This document shows positions 16,316 to 25,079 of a DNA stretch of 64,000 nucleotides, one piece after another (within the stretch, counting starts at the first letter, position 1; every line of letters starts with the position of its first letter). The stretch comes from Massilia sp. Root133 (lineage in GTDB: Bacteria > Pseudomonadota > Gammaproteobacteria > Burkholderiales > Burkholderiaceae_D): assembly GCF_001426525.1 (NCBI RefSeq), contig NZ_LMEW01000016.1:1055-65054 (forward strand), given 5' to 3'. Both the position numbers and the translations under genes were made by a program. A model generated the notes under the pieces. That model was not told the origin of the DNA. It saw only the letters and a program-made list of their open reading frames with translations, and did no database searches.

Positions 16316-18805
16316 TCAGGCGGCGATGGCGCGCACCAGATATTGGTAGGGCAGGGCGTCCTGCACGGCCAGTTCAGGGTCGGCGCCGGCCGCCGCGGCC
16401 AGGGCGCGGATCGCGTCCAGCACGATTTGCGGCGGCTGTTGCGCGTTCACCGTCGTCATGGCGATGAGCGTGAAGCCGTGGTCGGCCAGCAGCGCCGCGA
16501 GCGATGCGCGCGTGAACAGGTGCAGGTTGCGGCGGTCCGGCATGTTGCCGGCGGCGAGCAGCGTCTGCAGCAGCCAGTGCTGGCCGTTGTTGACGCACGC
16601 GACCAGTTCCACAGGGCCGAGCGCCTGGCGGCGCAGGCGCGCGAGGAAGGTCCACGGGTCGCGCAGGCGTTCCAGCGTTTCCGGGAACAGCCAGCACTGG
16701 GCCGCGGCCAGCTGCTGCCAGTCGGCGTCGGTCAGTAGTTCGGCGTCGCGCTCGATGGCGGCGGTGCTCCAGCCTGCGTTTGCGGCCGGCGCGCCGACGG
16801 CGGCGCTTATGGCGATATAGTGCGAGTTCGGCACGCGGGCACGCCAGGCCTGGGCCAGGGTCGCGCCGCCCACTTCGACGATGCTGTGCATGCCGGGACG
16901 CAGCAGCGACAGCATGCTCTCCTGCTGCAAGGTCAGTTGCGCGGGAGGCGGTACTTCCTGCAGCCGGGCGACGGCTGGTTCGTCCACGGGTTCGACGCCG
17001 GCCGGGCGCCTGACGACGGTCGCCAGCAGGTCTTCGTAGTCGCGCACGAAGCGCGGCGTGTCGAACAGCGGGCTCGCGTCGCGGTTGGCCGCGAGGCGCG
17101 CGCGCAGCGCGTCCATGCGCGGGCGGTCGTTGCCGAGGGCGATGGCGAGCGCCTCGTAGTCTTCCAGCGCGTGCGTGACGAGTTCCGGCAGGCCCACCGC
17201 GCGCAGCAGGCTGCCCGCCATGCGCGAGCAGAAGGTCTGGCCGGCCCATGTCAGCACGGGCAAGCCGGCCCACAGGGCGTCGCTCGCGGTGGTGCCGCCG
17301 TTGAACGGATTCGTGTCGAGGAACAGGTCGGCGAGGCGGAAGCGGGCCAGGTAATCGGCCGGCGCCACGCGCCCCGCGAACAGCAGGCGGCTGCCCGCCA
17401 CGCCGCGCGTCTCGGCCTCGCGCACGAGGTTGGCGCGGGTGGCGTCGCTGTCGGCCACCATCCACAGCACGCTGTCCGGCACCTGTTTCAGGATGCGCAT
17501 CCAGCTGTCGAACACCTCGGGCGTGACCTTGAAATTGCTGTTGAAGGAGCAGAACACGAACGCGCCTTCCGGCAGGCCGTTCGCGGCGCGCGTGGGCGTG
17601 GGGCCGATGGCGCGGCGGCGGTCGTTGATCTGGAACGTGTGCGGCATGCGCAGCGGCCGTTCCGTGAAATGCGGTTCCAGCTCCGGCGGGAGCACGAAGT
17701 CGTCGGCCACCACGTAGTCGATGCCGGGCACCGCCGTCGGGCCGGGAAAGCCCAGCCACGTCAGCTGCACGGGCGCGGGACGCCAGCCGAGGATGTCGGC
17801 GCGCGCCCCCAGCGTGAGGCCGTGCAGGTCGACGAGGATGTCGATCTCGTGCGAGCGGATGCAGCGCGCCGCTTCCTCGTCCGTCATGCGGTCGATGCGG
17901 ATGTAGTGGTCCATCGCGCCGACCACGCGGGCGCGCAGCGGCGAATTGTCTTCGCGGCTCCAGGAAAACGCGTAGACCTCGACACGCGCGCGGTCGTGCA
18001 GCTCGTACAGTTCGGCCGTCAGGATCGACACCGCGTGCGAGCACAGGTCGGACGACAGGTAGCCGATGCGGATGCGCCTGTGGGCATAGCCCTCGGGCGG
18101 CGCCAGCTGCTCGGGCGCCGCATGCACCTTGCGCTCGACGAAGTTGAGCGATGCGGCCAGCTGCTCGGCCGGATGCGGCGACGCGCCCAGCATCGCGAGG
18201 GCCGACGTGTGGCGGCGCTGTTCTTCCACCGTGACGGCGCCGAACGCTTCGTAGACCGGCCACACGCACAGCTTCTGGCGCAGGTGCACCCAGTGGGTGA
18301 TGACCTTGGGCTGGTCCGGATCGAGTTCGAGGCTGCGCGTGAGATAGTCCAGCGCTTCCGGCAGGCGCTTGCGGATCTCGCACAGGCGGCCGAGGTTGTT
18401 CAGGGCCTGCACGTGCAGCGCCGGCTTCGCGGCCAGGTCCGGGATGTCGGCGAGGATGCTCTGCCATGCGGCGAGCGCGTCATCGGGCCGGTTCATGCGC
18501 TCGTACAGCGTGCCGAGATTCAGGCGCGCCTCGACGAAGCCGGGCGCGAGTTCGATCGCCTTCAGGTAATCGCGGGCGGCGCCCGCATCGTCGCCCACGT
18601 TGCCGCGCGCGACGGCGAGGTTGAAACAGGCGGCGTACGCGGCCGGGGAGGCCGTGTGCGCAATCCAGCTGGCGTACAACCGGATGGCTTCCTGCTGCAT
18701 GCCCAGTTCGACCAGCGTCTGCGCACCCTGGAACAGTTCACCGAGCGGCAGCACGCCGCGTTCGGCCTGACGGAACAAAGCATCGGTGTGCGCGGGAACA
18801 TTCAT
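16316..18805 (-). CDS. TPR - GT41 (O-GlcNAc transferase/SPINDLY-like) protein with C-terminal methyltransferase-like domain
   Basis: The 829-residue protein has three parts. Residues about 1-190 are TPR repeats (for example PGFVEARLNLGTLYERMNRP). Residues about 215-610 are the GT41 catalytic region, with RIRIGYLSSDLCSHAV, DILVDLHGLT, PVQLTWLGFPG, FCSFNSNFKVTP and LFLDTNPFNGGTTASDALWAG. Residues about 630-829 resemble the methyltransferase tail of the 14201 protein, but the SAM loop reads EVGGATL instead of DVGCGNG, so it may have lost catalysis. GT41 enzymes transfer sugars to protein Ser/Thr or, in HMW1C, Asn. A protein-glycosylating role here is inferred, and the Thr-rich secreted repeat protein is an attractive target. 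Confidence 0.85.
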   Translation of the reverse strand: MNVPAHTDALFRQAERGVLPLGELFQGAQTLVELGMQQEAIRLYASWIAHTASPAAYAACFNLAVARGNVGDDAGAARDYLKAIELAPGFVEARLNLGTLYERMNRPDDALAAWQSILADIPDLAAKPALHVQALNNLGRLCEIRKRLPEALDYLTRSLELDPDQPKVITHWVHLRQKLCVWPVYEAFGAVTVEEQRRHTSALAMLGASPHPAEQLAASLNFVERKVHAAPEQLAPPEGYAHRRIRIGYLSSDLCSHAVSILTAELYELHDRARVEVYAFSWSREDNSPLRARVVGAMDHYIRIDRMTDEEAARCIRSHEIDILVDLHGLTLGARADILGWRPAPVQLTWLGFPGPTAVPGIDYVVADDFVLPPELEPHFTERPLRMPHTFQINDRRRAIGPTPTRAANGLPEGAFVFCSFNSNFKVTPEVFDSWMRILKQVPDSVLWMVADSDATRANLVREAETRGVAGSRLLFAGRVAPADYLARFRLADLFLDTNPFNGGTTASDALWAGLPVLTWAGQTFCSRMAGSLLRAVGLPELVTHALEDYEALAIALGNDRPRMDALRARLAANRDASPLFDTPRFVRDYEDLLATVVRRPAGVEPVDEPAVARLQEVPPPAQLTLQQESMLSLLRPGMHSIVEVGGATLAQAWRARVPNSHYIAISAAVGAPAANAGWSTAAIERDAELLTDADWQQLAAAQCWLFPETLERLRDPWTFLARLRRQALGPVELVACVNNGQHWLLQTLLAAGNMPDRRNLHLFTRASLAALLADHGFTLIAMTTVNAQQPPQIVLDAIRALAAAAGADPELAVQDALPYQYLVRAIAA

Positions 18806-18835
18806 CCTGGATAGGTCTCTCGAGTCTGCTTCGGG

Positions 18836-18895
18836 GAAGCGTAATCATACTCTGTCAGAGTGTCTCCAGCGAACGTTTGTGGCCTGTGAGCAACC
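18836..18895 (-). promoter_or_regulatory. 60-bp upstream element, copy B (putative promoter of the TPR-GT41 gene)
   Basis: This is the second copy of the element at 15550-15609. The -10-like TATGAT (18844-18849) and TCGCTG (18867-18872) keep their 17-bp spacing, and the 20-bp distal block is unchanged. Substitutions cluster between the two boxes, as expected if the boxes and distal block are under selection. Confidence 0.6.
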
Positions 18896-19299
18896 GATTG
18901 GCATCAACCGTTTGTACCCAAGTTTTCAATCAAGCATGAACATTTGCGAGGACTGACATGGTTCTTGGCAAAGGCGCATCCGCATTCAGTTGCAAATATG
19001 GAATCCATTTCCTTGCGGATACATTGTAAAAGAATTAGCACAAGAAAAGATGTCTGTCTAGCAATTTTTCTATTTGCAATGAATTGTAATTAAAAAGCGA
19101 CAATTTCTTGCGTTTTGACATCGCTGTTTTCATAGGGAAATCCAAATTTTGTTCAATATCAAAGGATCAGCACAATAGTTAATTCGGATAATTTTTTACG
19201 AATAAATATTGTTTTCTTGCTACATTGGAAAGTCGTGCAGTTGGTAAAAAAACACGTAGGCCCGATACCCATCGGTGCTTCCATTTCAAGGCGAGAGAC
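18896..19299. other. AT-rich intergenic region without a recognisable gene
   Basis: This stretch is much richer in A and T than its surroundings, especially 19020-19215. It contains no convincing coding frame. It must hold the promoter of the PEP-CTERM gene starting at 19300, but I could not fix a well-spaced -35/-10 or a GG-N10-GC sigma-54 pair in it. Confidence 0.6.
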
Positions 19300-20082
19300 A
19301 TGACAACCAATCCGACTTCTTGCGTTTCCCATGCCCAATCCGGGCTGAACAAACTGGTCCTGGGTGCAGCCGCAGCGCTTGCACTGCTGGGCACGGCACC
19401 TGCCATGGCGTCCGTGGTGAACTTCGAATCCCTGAGCCCCGACGGCATCTACGTGGACGGCGACACGCTCGGCGAGGCCGGCTACACGCTGCAAGCCATC
19501 GACAATCACGGCGGCACGAGCGGCGTCGTCGGCCTGCTCGTCAACGGCATGGACCCGACCTCCTGCTGGCTGGGCGGCTGTCCTACCAACAACACGAGCC
19601 ATTCCTACCTGGGCCTGAACGACGGCGGCGTCACGATCAAGAAGGACGACGGCGGCAAGTTCAGCCTGCGTCGCCTCGACTTCGGTTTCGTCGCCCCGTT
19701 CGGCGGCCTGCCGAATTTCTCGTATGGCCAACTGCTGCTGACCGGCACGTTCGCGAACGGCGGCACGCTCGGCTACGCGCTCGACTTCCCGGGCCTCGAC
19801 AACAACGGCAACCCGCTGTTCGACACCGCCACGCTGCCGGCCGGCTTCGGCTATGCCGAACTGACCAGCCTGACGATCCGCGCCTGCCTGTTCGACGGCG
19901 CCGGCGGCTGCACGGTGGCGCCGGACATCTCCGATCCGTCGATCTACCAGGCCCAGTTCGCCATCGACAACCTCGCACTGGCCGAAGTGCCGGAGCCGGG
20001 CAGCCTCGCGCTGATCGGCCTGGGCATGGGCGCGTTCCTGGCGCGCCGCCGCAAATCCGCTCCTTCGTCCAACAACGCCTAA
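19300..20082 (+). CDS. PEP-CTERM sorting-domain exported protein
   Basis: The 260-residue protein has a signal peptide (hydrophobic LVLGAAAALALLG, cleavage after AMA), a secreted body and a C-terminal PEP-CTERM tag: VPEPGSLALIGLGMGAFL, followed by an Arg-rich RRRK end. Such proteins are processed by exosortase and anchored or released at the cell surface; EpsH is not in the window. The start is ATG 19300, 6 bp after AAGGCGAG. A TTG at 19225 in the same frame lacks a signal-peptide-like N-terminus. It lies 18 bp before the subtilase gene, so both may be co-transcribed. The body has no recognised domain. Confidence 0.88.
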   Translation: MTTNPTSCVSHAQSGLNKLVLGAAAALALLGTAPAMASVVNFESLSPDGIYVDGDTLGEAGYTLQAIDNHGGTSGVVGLLVNGMDPTSCWLGGCPTNNTSHSYLGLNDGGVTIKKDDGGKFSLRRLDFGFVAPFGGLPNFSYGQLLLTGTFANGGTLGYALDFPGLDNNGNPLFDTATLPAGFGYAELTSLTIRACLFDGAGGCTVAPDISDPSIYQAQFAIDNLALAEVPEPGSLALIGLGMGAFLARRRKSAPSSNNA

Positions 20083-20100
20083 GCCGCCGAGGTATCGACC

Positions 20101-23100
20101 ATGAAACTGCGTCCCATCACTTCGGCCGTCCTGTTCGCGCTGACCGTCGCGGCCGCCACCCACGCCTATGCCGACGGCGAAGTCCGCCGCTCGTACATCG
20201 TCCAGCTGGCCGACAAGCCGGTCGCCACCTATGACGGCGGCGTCAGCGGCCTCACGGCCACCAAGCCGGCCGCCGGGCAGCGCCTGAACGTCGACGCGAC
20301 GAGCGTCCAGAACTACATCACCTACCTGGAGACCAAGCAGTCCGACGTCCTGTCGACTGTCAACAAGGCCCAGGTCACCAACGAATACAAGGTCGTCTTC
20401 AACGGCTTCTCGGCCCTGCTGACCGACGCCGAGGTCCGCGCGCTGAAGAAGAACCCGGGCGTCGCCAGCATCTCGGCGGACTCGATCCTGCAGCTCGACA
20501 CGAGCTATACCCCGACGTTCCTCGGCCTCGATAAACCGGGCGGCCTGTGGGACCAGCTCGGCGGCCAGGACAAGGCCGGCGAAGGCATCATCATCGGCAT
20601 CGTCGACGGCGGCATCTGGCCGGAGCACGACAGCTTCGCCGACCGCGTCGACGCGAACGGCAATCCGAGCCGCGACGGCACCAAGCTCGCCTACGATGCC
20701 CCGCCGGCGTCCTGGAAGGGTATCTGCCAGGTGGGCGAAGGCTTCGCGGTCACCGATTGCAACAACAAGCTGATCGGCGCGCGCTACTTCAAGCAGCCGA
20801 CGCAGACCTTGCACTGGACCGAATTTTTGTCGGCGCGCGACTCCGTCGCCGGCGCGGAAGGCCATGGCGGCCACGGCGACCACACGGCCAGCACGGCCGG
20901 CGGCAACGCACACGTGACGGCCACCACCAACGGGATCTCGCTCGGCAAGATCACCGGCATGGCGCCGCGCGCCCGCATCGCCGCCTATAAAGTCTGCTGG
21001 ACCGACGGCGTGACCGGCCTGAACGGCTGCGCGACGTCGAACAGCGTGGCCGCGATCGAACAGGCCGTGAAGGATGGCGTGAACGTCATCAACTTCTCGA
21101 TCGGCCCGAACGCCGGCGGCGGCCAGTTCAACGAACCGACCGAAGTCGCCTTCCTCGGCGCGGCCGCGGCGGGCGTGTTCGTGGCGGCATCGGCCGGCAA
21201 CTCCGGTCCGGCGACGGCACCGGTCGCCCACATCAGCCCGTGGCTCACCACCGTCGGCAACTCGACGCACAACCGCACCTATGCGGGCGACGTCGCGCTG
21301 GGCAACGGCGTGACCGTCACCGGCGCGTCCGGCAATGCCAACACCCCGTCGTCGCCGCTGATCCTGGCGAAGGATGCCGGCCTGGCGGGCATCGACCCGG
21401 CCGATCCAAGCCTGAACCTGTGCTTCGGCCCGGCCGATGGTCCGACCACGTACCTCGATCCGGCCAAGGTGACGGGCAAGATCCTCGTCTGCGACCGCGG
21501 CTCGAACGTGCTCGTCAACAAGAGCGCGAACGGCAAGACGGCCGGCGCCGTCGGCGTCATCATCGCCAACACGCCGACCAGCGCATCGACGATCCTGAAC
21601 CAGGCCCACTCGATCTCGACCGTGCACATCACGGCCGCGGACGGCCAGAAGGTCAAGGATTACTATGCCTCGACCCCGGGCGCCACCGCGGCGCTGAACA
21701 ACCTGCGCGGCATCGTCGATCCGACCATCGTGGCACCGCAGATGAACAGCAGCTCGTCGCGCGGCCCGAACGTGGCCAACGCCAACATCATGAAGCCGGA
21801 CGTCACCGCGCCGGGCACGGACATCCTGGCGGCCGTCAGCGCCGACCTGACCAAGGCCCAGCGCGACGCGGTCGCCGGCGGCGCACCGGCGCCGTCGAAG
21901 GACTTCGCGTTCTACACCGGCACTTCGATGGCGTCGCCGCACGTGGCCGGCATCGCCGCGCTGCTGAAACAGCGCCATCCGGACTGGACGCCGGCGATGA
22001 TCAAGTCGGCCCTGATGACGACCGCGTACGACACCTTCAACGATGGCCTGAACGGTTCGGTATCCTGGGACAGCACGGCCCGCACGACCGGCACGCTGCC
22101 GTGGGGCCAGGGCGCCGGCCACGTGGCGCCGTCCACTGCCGTCGATCCGGGTCTCGTGTACGACCTGGCCACGATCGACTACGCGCGCTTCCTGTGCGGC
22201 CTCGGCATCACCAACGTGTTCAGCCCGGGCACCTGCCCGGCCGTCGGCTCGATCCAGCCGTACAACCTGAACCTGCCGTCGCTGACGGCCGCCAACGTGC
22301 TGGGCATCCAGACGCTGACCCGCACGGTGAAGAACGTGGGCGGCAGCGCGGCGACGTACAACGTCAGCACCACGCTGCCGGGCTACACGGTCGACGTGCA
22401 GCCGGCCACGCTGAACCTGGCGCCGGGCGCGAGCGGCACGTACACCGTCAAGCTGACCCGCACCAGCGCGCCGATGAACACGTGGGTGTACGGCAAGCTG
22501 ACCTGGAGCGACGGCACGCACACGGTGCGCAGCCCGCTGACGGTGCGCGCCTCCACGATCGCCGTACCGGCCACGGTGCAGAGCGAAGCGACGTCCGGCA
22601 CCAAGGTCGTCACCATCGGTACCGGCTACGCCGGCTCGCTGTCGCTCGCCAAGGCCGGCCTGATCCCGGCCACCGAGTTCAGCTCGACGGTCGTCACGGC
22701 GACGAACACGGCCAACAGCGTGTGCACGGGCGGCGGCGGCACGGGCGTGAACGTGCACACCGTCACCATCCCGGCCGGCACGACCACGGCCCGCTTCGCG
22801 CTGTACGACAGTGACACGGTCGGCACCGGCACCGGCCTGTCCGACCTGGACCTCGTCGTGGCGCGCGGCACGACCGTCGTCGGCACCAGCGGCGGCCAGA
22901 CGGCCAACGAAATGGTCACGCTGGCCAACCCGCCGGCAGGCGAGTACAAGGTGTGCGTCGTCGGCTACGATCCGGTCGGTGGCAGCGCCACGTACAAGCT
23001 GTCGACCTGGGTGCTGAGCCCGGGCGTCACCGGCGGCAACTTCAGGGCCGTCGCACCGACCCAGGTCGCCCTGGGCGGCACGGCATCGGTGGCGCTGTCG

Positions 23101-23253
23101 TGGTCCGGTCTCGCGACCGGCAAGCGTCACCTGGGTTCGGTCGCCTACGTGACCGGCGGCGCCACGGTCGGCACGACGATCGTCGAAGTCGACACGACGG
23201 ATCCGATCCCGCTGTTCCAGAACGCCGGCAACAAGCAGGCGAAGGTCGAGTAA
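20101..23253 (+). CDS. Secreted subtilisin-like serine protease (S8, PA-domain type)
   Basis: The 1050-residue preproprotein has a signal peptide (cleavage after AYA, near 23) and an I9 inhibitor prodomain (about 30-125). The catalytic domain has Asp169 (GIVDGGIW), His261 (GHGDHTAS) and Ser609 (GTSMASPHVAG). The wide His-Ser spacing holds a PA domain (about 395-530), the layout of plant-type and lactocepin-type subtilases. A fibronectin-III-like domain follows (TVKNVGGSAATYNVS), then a C-terminal beta-rich extension with DLDLVV, as in bacterial pre-peptidase domains. It is probably exported and self-processed. No PEP-CTERM tag is present on this protein, unlike its upstream neighbour. Confidence 0.93.
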   Translation: MKLRPITSAVLFALTVAAATHAYADGEVRRSYIVQLADKPVATYDGGVSGLTATKPAAGQRLNVDATSVQNYITYLETKQSDVLSTVNKAQVTNEYKVVFNGFSALLTDAEVRALKKNPGVASISADSILQLDTSYTPTFLGLDKPGGLWDQLGGQDKAGEGIIIGIVDGGIWPEHDSFADRVDANGNPSRDGTKLAYDAPPASWKGICQVGEGFAVTDCNNKLIGARYFKQPTQTLHWTEFLSARDSVAGAEGHGGHGDHTASTAGGNAHVTATTNGISLGKITGMAPRARIAAYKVCWTDGVTGLNGCATSNSVAAIEQAVKDGVNVINFSIGPNAGGGQFNEPTEVAFLGAAAAGVFVAASAGNSGPATAPVAHISPWLTTVGNSTHNRTYAGDVALGNGVTVTGASGNANTPSSPLILAKDAGLAGIDPADPSLNLCFGPADGPTTYLDPAKVTGKILVCDRGSNVLVNKSANGKTAGAVGVIIANTPTSASTILNQAHSISTVHITAADGQKVKDYYASTPGATAALNNLRGIVDPTIVAPQMNSSSSRGPNVANANIMKPDVTAPGTDILAAVSADLTKAQRDAVAGGAPAPSKDFAFYTGTSMASPHVAGIAALLKQRHPDWTPAMIKSALMTTAYDTFNDGLNGSVSWDSTARTTGTLPWGQGAGHVAPSTAVDPGLVYDLATIDYARFLCGLGITNVFSPGTCPAVGSIQPYNLNLPSLTAANVLGIQTLTRTVKNVGGSAATYNVSTTLPGYTVDVQPATLNLAPGASGTYTVKLTRTSAPMNTWVYGKLTWSDGTHTVRSPLTVRASTIAVPATVQSEATSGTKVVTIGTGYAGSLSLAKAGLIPATEFSSTVVTATNTANSVCTGGGGTGVNVHTVTIPAGTTTARFALYDSDTVGTGTGLSDLDLVVARGTTVVGTSGGQTANEMVTLANPPAGEYKVCVVGYDPVGGSATYKLSTWVLSPGVTGGNFRAVAPTQVALGGTASVALSWSGLATGKRHLGSVAYVTGGATVGTTIVEVDTTDPIPLFQNAGNKQAKVE

Positions 23254-23299
23254 TCGGCGGGTTACAGCTCGACCATGGGCCGCCACAAGCGGCCCGAAA

Positions 23300-23333
23300 G
23301 ACAAAGGCCGCGGTGCATGCCGCGGCCTTTGTC
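23300..23333. terminator. Strong hairpin between convergent subtilase and lipoprotein genes
   Basis: A 14-bp perfect stem, GACAAAGGCCGCGG with its complement, encloses TGCATG. It lies 47 bp after the subtilase stop and just before the stop of the minus-strand gene at 23349. A T-tract is weak (GTTTG), so a bidirectional terminator is likely but not certain. Confidence 0.65.
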
Positions 23334-23348
23334 GTTTGTGATGAAGTA

Positions 23349-23789
23349 TCAGCGTGCCACGGGTGCCGTCCCGCCGGGACCGCTGTTCGTGGCGCGCAGC
23401 ACGCACTGGCCGGCGGCGCACGTCGCGCCCGGATCGGGGACGACGGAGCAGGTCGACATCATGCCCTTCTTGGTGTCCTCGGCCTGGCGCGCGGCCGCGT
23501 GTTCGGCCACGAGCGCGCGCAGGCGCGTGCCGTCGTTGTTCTTGCTGGACCACGCGAGGTAGCGCTCGGGGCCGCCGCAGGCCTTGTGGCCCACGCCGAT
23601 CGTGTGACACTGGTCGTCCGTGTCGCAGGCGGCGGCGCCGCGCTCGGCCTCGATGCGGGCCAGCAGGGGCGCGCTGCCCGTGGCGGTGGAGGGGACCTGC
23701 GGCGCATCGCTGCGGCAGGCGCTGCTCGCGAGCAACAGGGCCAGGCCGGCCAGGCGGGCAAAGGTGCGGGGTAGGTTGAGCGGGTTCAT
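23349..23789 (-). CDS. Putative lipoprotein of unknown function
   Basis: The 146-residue protein has a signal sequence with a lipobox-like LLLASSAC (Cys near 25), then a Cys-rich body with pairs in ACDTDDQC, KACGG and STCSVVPDPGATCAAGQC, suggesting disulphides in the periplasm. I recognise no family. It is divergent from the MGDG-synthase-like gene. The frame before ATG 23789 lacks a better start. Confidence 0.7.
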   Translation of the reverse strand: MNPLNLPRTFARLAGLALLLASSACRSDAPQVPSTATGSAPLLARIEAERGAAACDTDDQCHTIGVGHKACGGPERYLAWSSKNNDGTRLRALVAEHAAARQAEDTKKGMMSTCSVVPDPGATCAAGQCVLRATNSGPGGTAPVAR

Positions 23790-23903
23790 GGGCCCATGAT
23801 CGCGTGCACGGAAGCGCTTGGCAAGGGGCGCACGCGTCGTCACGGCACCGTCATATTCAACCGCTACATTGCCCTCATCAATATGCACGGCAAGGCGAGC
23901 GCG

Positions 23904-25079
23904 ATGGGTGGGCGTTGGATGGACGAAGGCAGGGCAGGCAAGCGCATCCTCGTGCTGAGCGTGCCCGCGGGCGCCGGCCATACGCGCGCGGCCGAGGCGA
24001 TCCGCGCCAGCGCGTCCGCCGTCCCCGGCATCGCCGAAGTGATCCACCTGGACGCGACCGCCTACGCGACGCCGCGCCTGCGCCAGGTCTACGCCGACCT
24101 CTACATCATGCTCGTGCGCCGCGCGCCGGCGGTGTGGAGCTGGGTCTACGATTACACGAATACGGCCGCGCCGGACGGCTGGGCGCACCGGCTGCGGCGC
24201 CGCATCGAACAGCGCGATTGCGCGCCGCTGCTGGCGAAAATCGCCGCGCTGCGCCCGGATGCCATCGTCTGCACACATTTCCTGCCGGCCGAGATCCTGT
24301 CGCGCGAGGTTGCCGACGGCATGCTGCGCTGCCCCGTGTGGGTGCAAGTGACCGACTTCGACCTGCACCGCATGTGGGTGCACCGGCACATGGCCGGCTA
24401 TTTCGCGGGCAATGACGAAGTGGCGTTCCTGATGGAAAAACACGGCATCGCGCGCGACGGCATCCACGTCACCGGCATCCCGGTCATGCCGACCTTTACG
24501 TGCCGGCCCGATCGCGCCGCGTGTGCACGCGAACTCGGCATCGATCCCGGCCGCATGACCTTCCTGTTGATGGGCGGCGGTGCGGGGCTGGGCGGCCTGT
24601 CGACGCTGGCGCAGCGCCTGCTGGCGATCCCCGGTCAGTTCCAGTTGATCGCGCTGGCGGGCCGCAATGCCGCCGAACTGACCGCGCTGCAGCGACTGGC
24701 GGCCGCATACCCGGGCCGGCTCGTGCCGCAAGGTTTTACGGACAAGGTCGAGCGCCTGATGGCCTGCGCCGACGTGGCCATCACGAAGCCGGGCGGCGCG
24801 ACGACGGCGGAGTGCCTGGCGCTGGGCCTGCCCATGATCGTGAATGCGTCGATTCCCGGGCAAGAGGAACGCAACGCCAATTTCCTGCTCGAACATGGCG
24901 CCGCGATGAAAGCGTTCGATGCGCCATCGCTGGAATACCGCGTGCGCTACCTGATGGCCCATCCGGCCGAACTCGACACCATGCGTGCCCGCGCCCTCGC
25001 GCTGGGCCGTCCCCATGCCGCGGCCGCCGTGCTGGCGGCCATCCTGAAGCAGACCGAACCCATCGATGCCTGTGTTTGA
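23904..25079 (+). CDS. MGDG-synthase-like / UDP-sugar glycosyltransferase (GT28 type)
   Basis: The protein has about 391 residues from ATG 23904, which sits 6 bp after AAGGCGAG; ATG 23883 or 23796 are possible but poorer starts. The N-terminal part LSVPAGAGHTRAAEAI matches the MGDG synthase N-domain, and the C-terminal part KPGGATTAECLALGLPMIV is the GT28/MurG-like donor site. GEL motifs such as FLLMGGGAGLGG are also present. It could transfer a sugar to diacylglycerol or another lipid. The gene overlaps the next one by 14 bp, so a membrane partner is likely. The acceptor is unknown. Confidence 0.8.
   Translation: MGGRWMDEGRAGKRILVLSVPAGAGHTRAAEAIRASASAVPGIAEVIHLDATAYATPRLRQVYADLYIMLVRRAPAVWSWVYDYTNTAAPDGWAHRLRRRIEQRDCAPLLAKIAALRPDAIVCTHFLPAEILSREVADGMLRCPVWVQVTDFDLHRMWVHRHMAGYFAGNDEVAFLMEKHGIARDGIHVTGIPVMPTFTCRPDRAACARELGIDPGRMTFLLMGGGAGLGGLSTLAQRLLAIPGQFQLIALAGRNAAELTALQRLAAAYPGRLVPQGFTDKVERLMACADVAITKPGGATTAECLALGLPMIVNASIPGQEERNANFLLEHGAAMKAFDAPSLEYRVRYLMAHPAELDTMRARALALGRPHAAAAVLAAILKQTEPIDACV

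Noticed and set aside
16820-18814. Plus-strand frame of 664 codons across the GT41 gene
   Set aside because: Shadow with Arg/Gly/Val bias and no motifs; the minus strand encodes a complete GT41 protein.
19159-23610. Long open frame on the minus strand (over 1400 codons) across the PEP-CTERM and subtilase genes
   Set aside because: Its composition is that of an antisense shadow in GC-rich DNA (Arg/Ala/Val/Asp-rich, no motif). The plus strand carries complete, motif-supported genes there.
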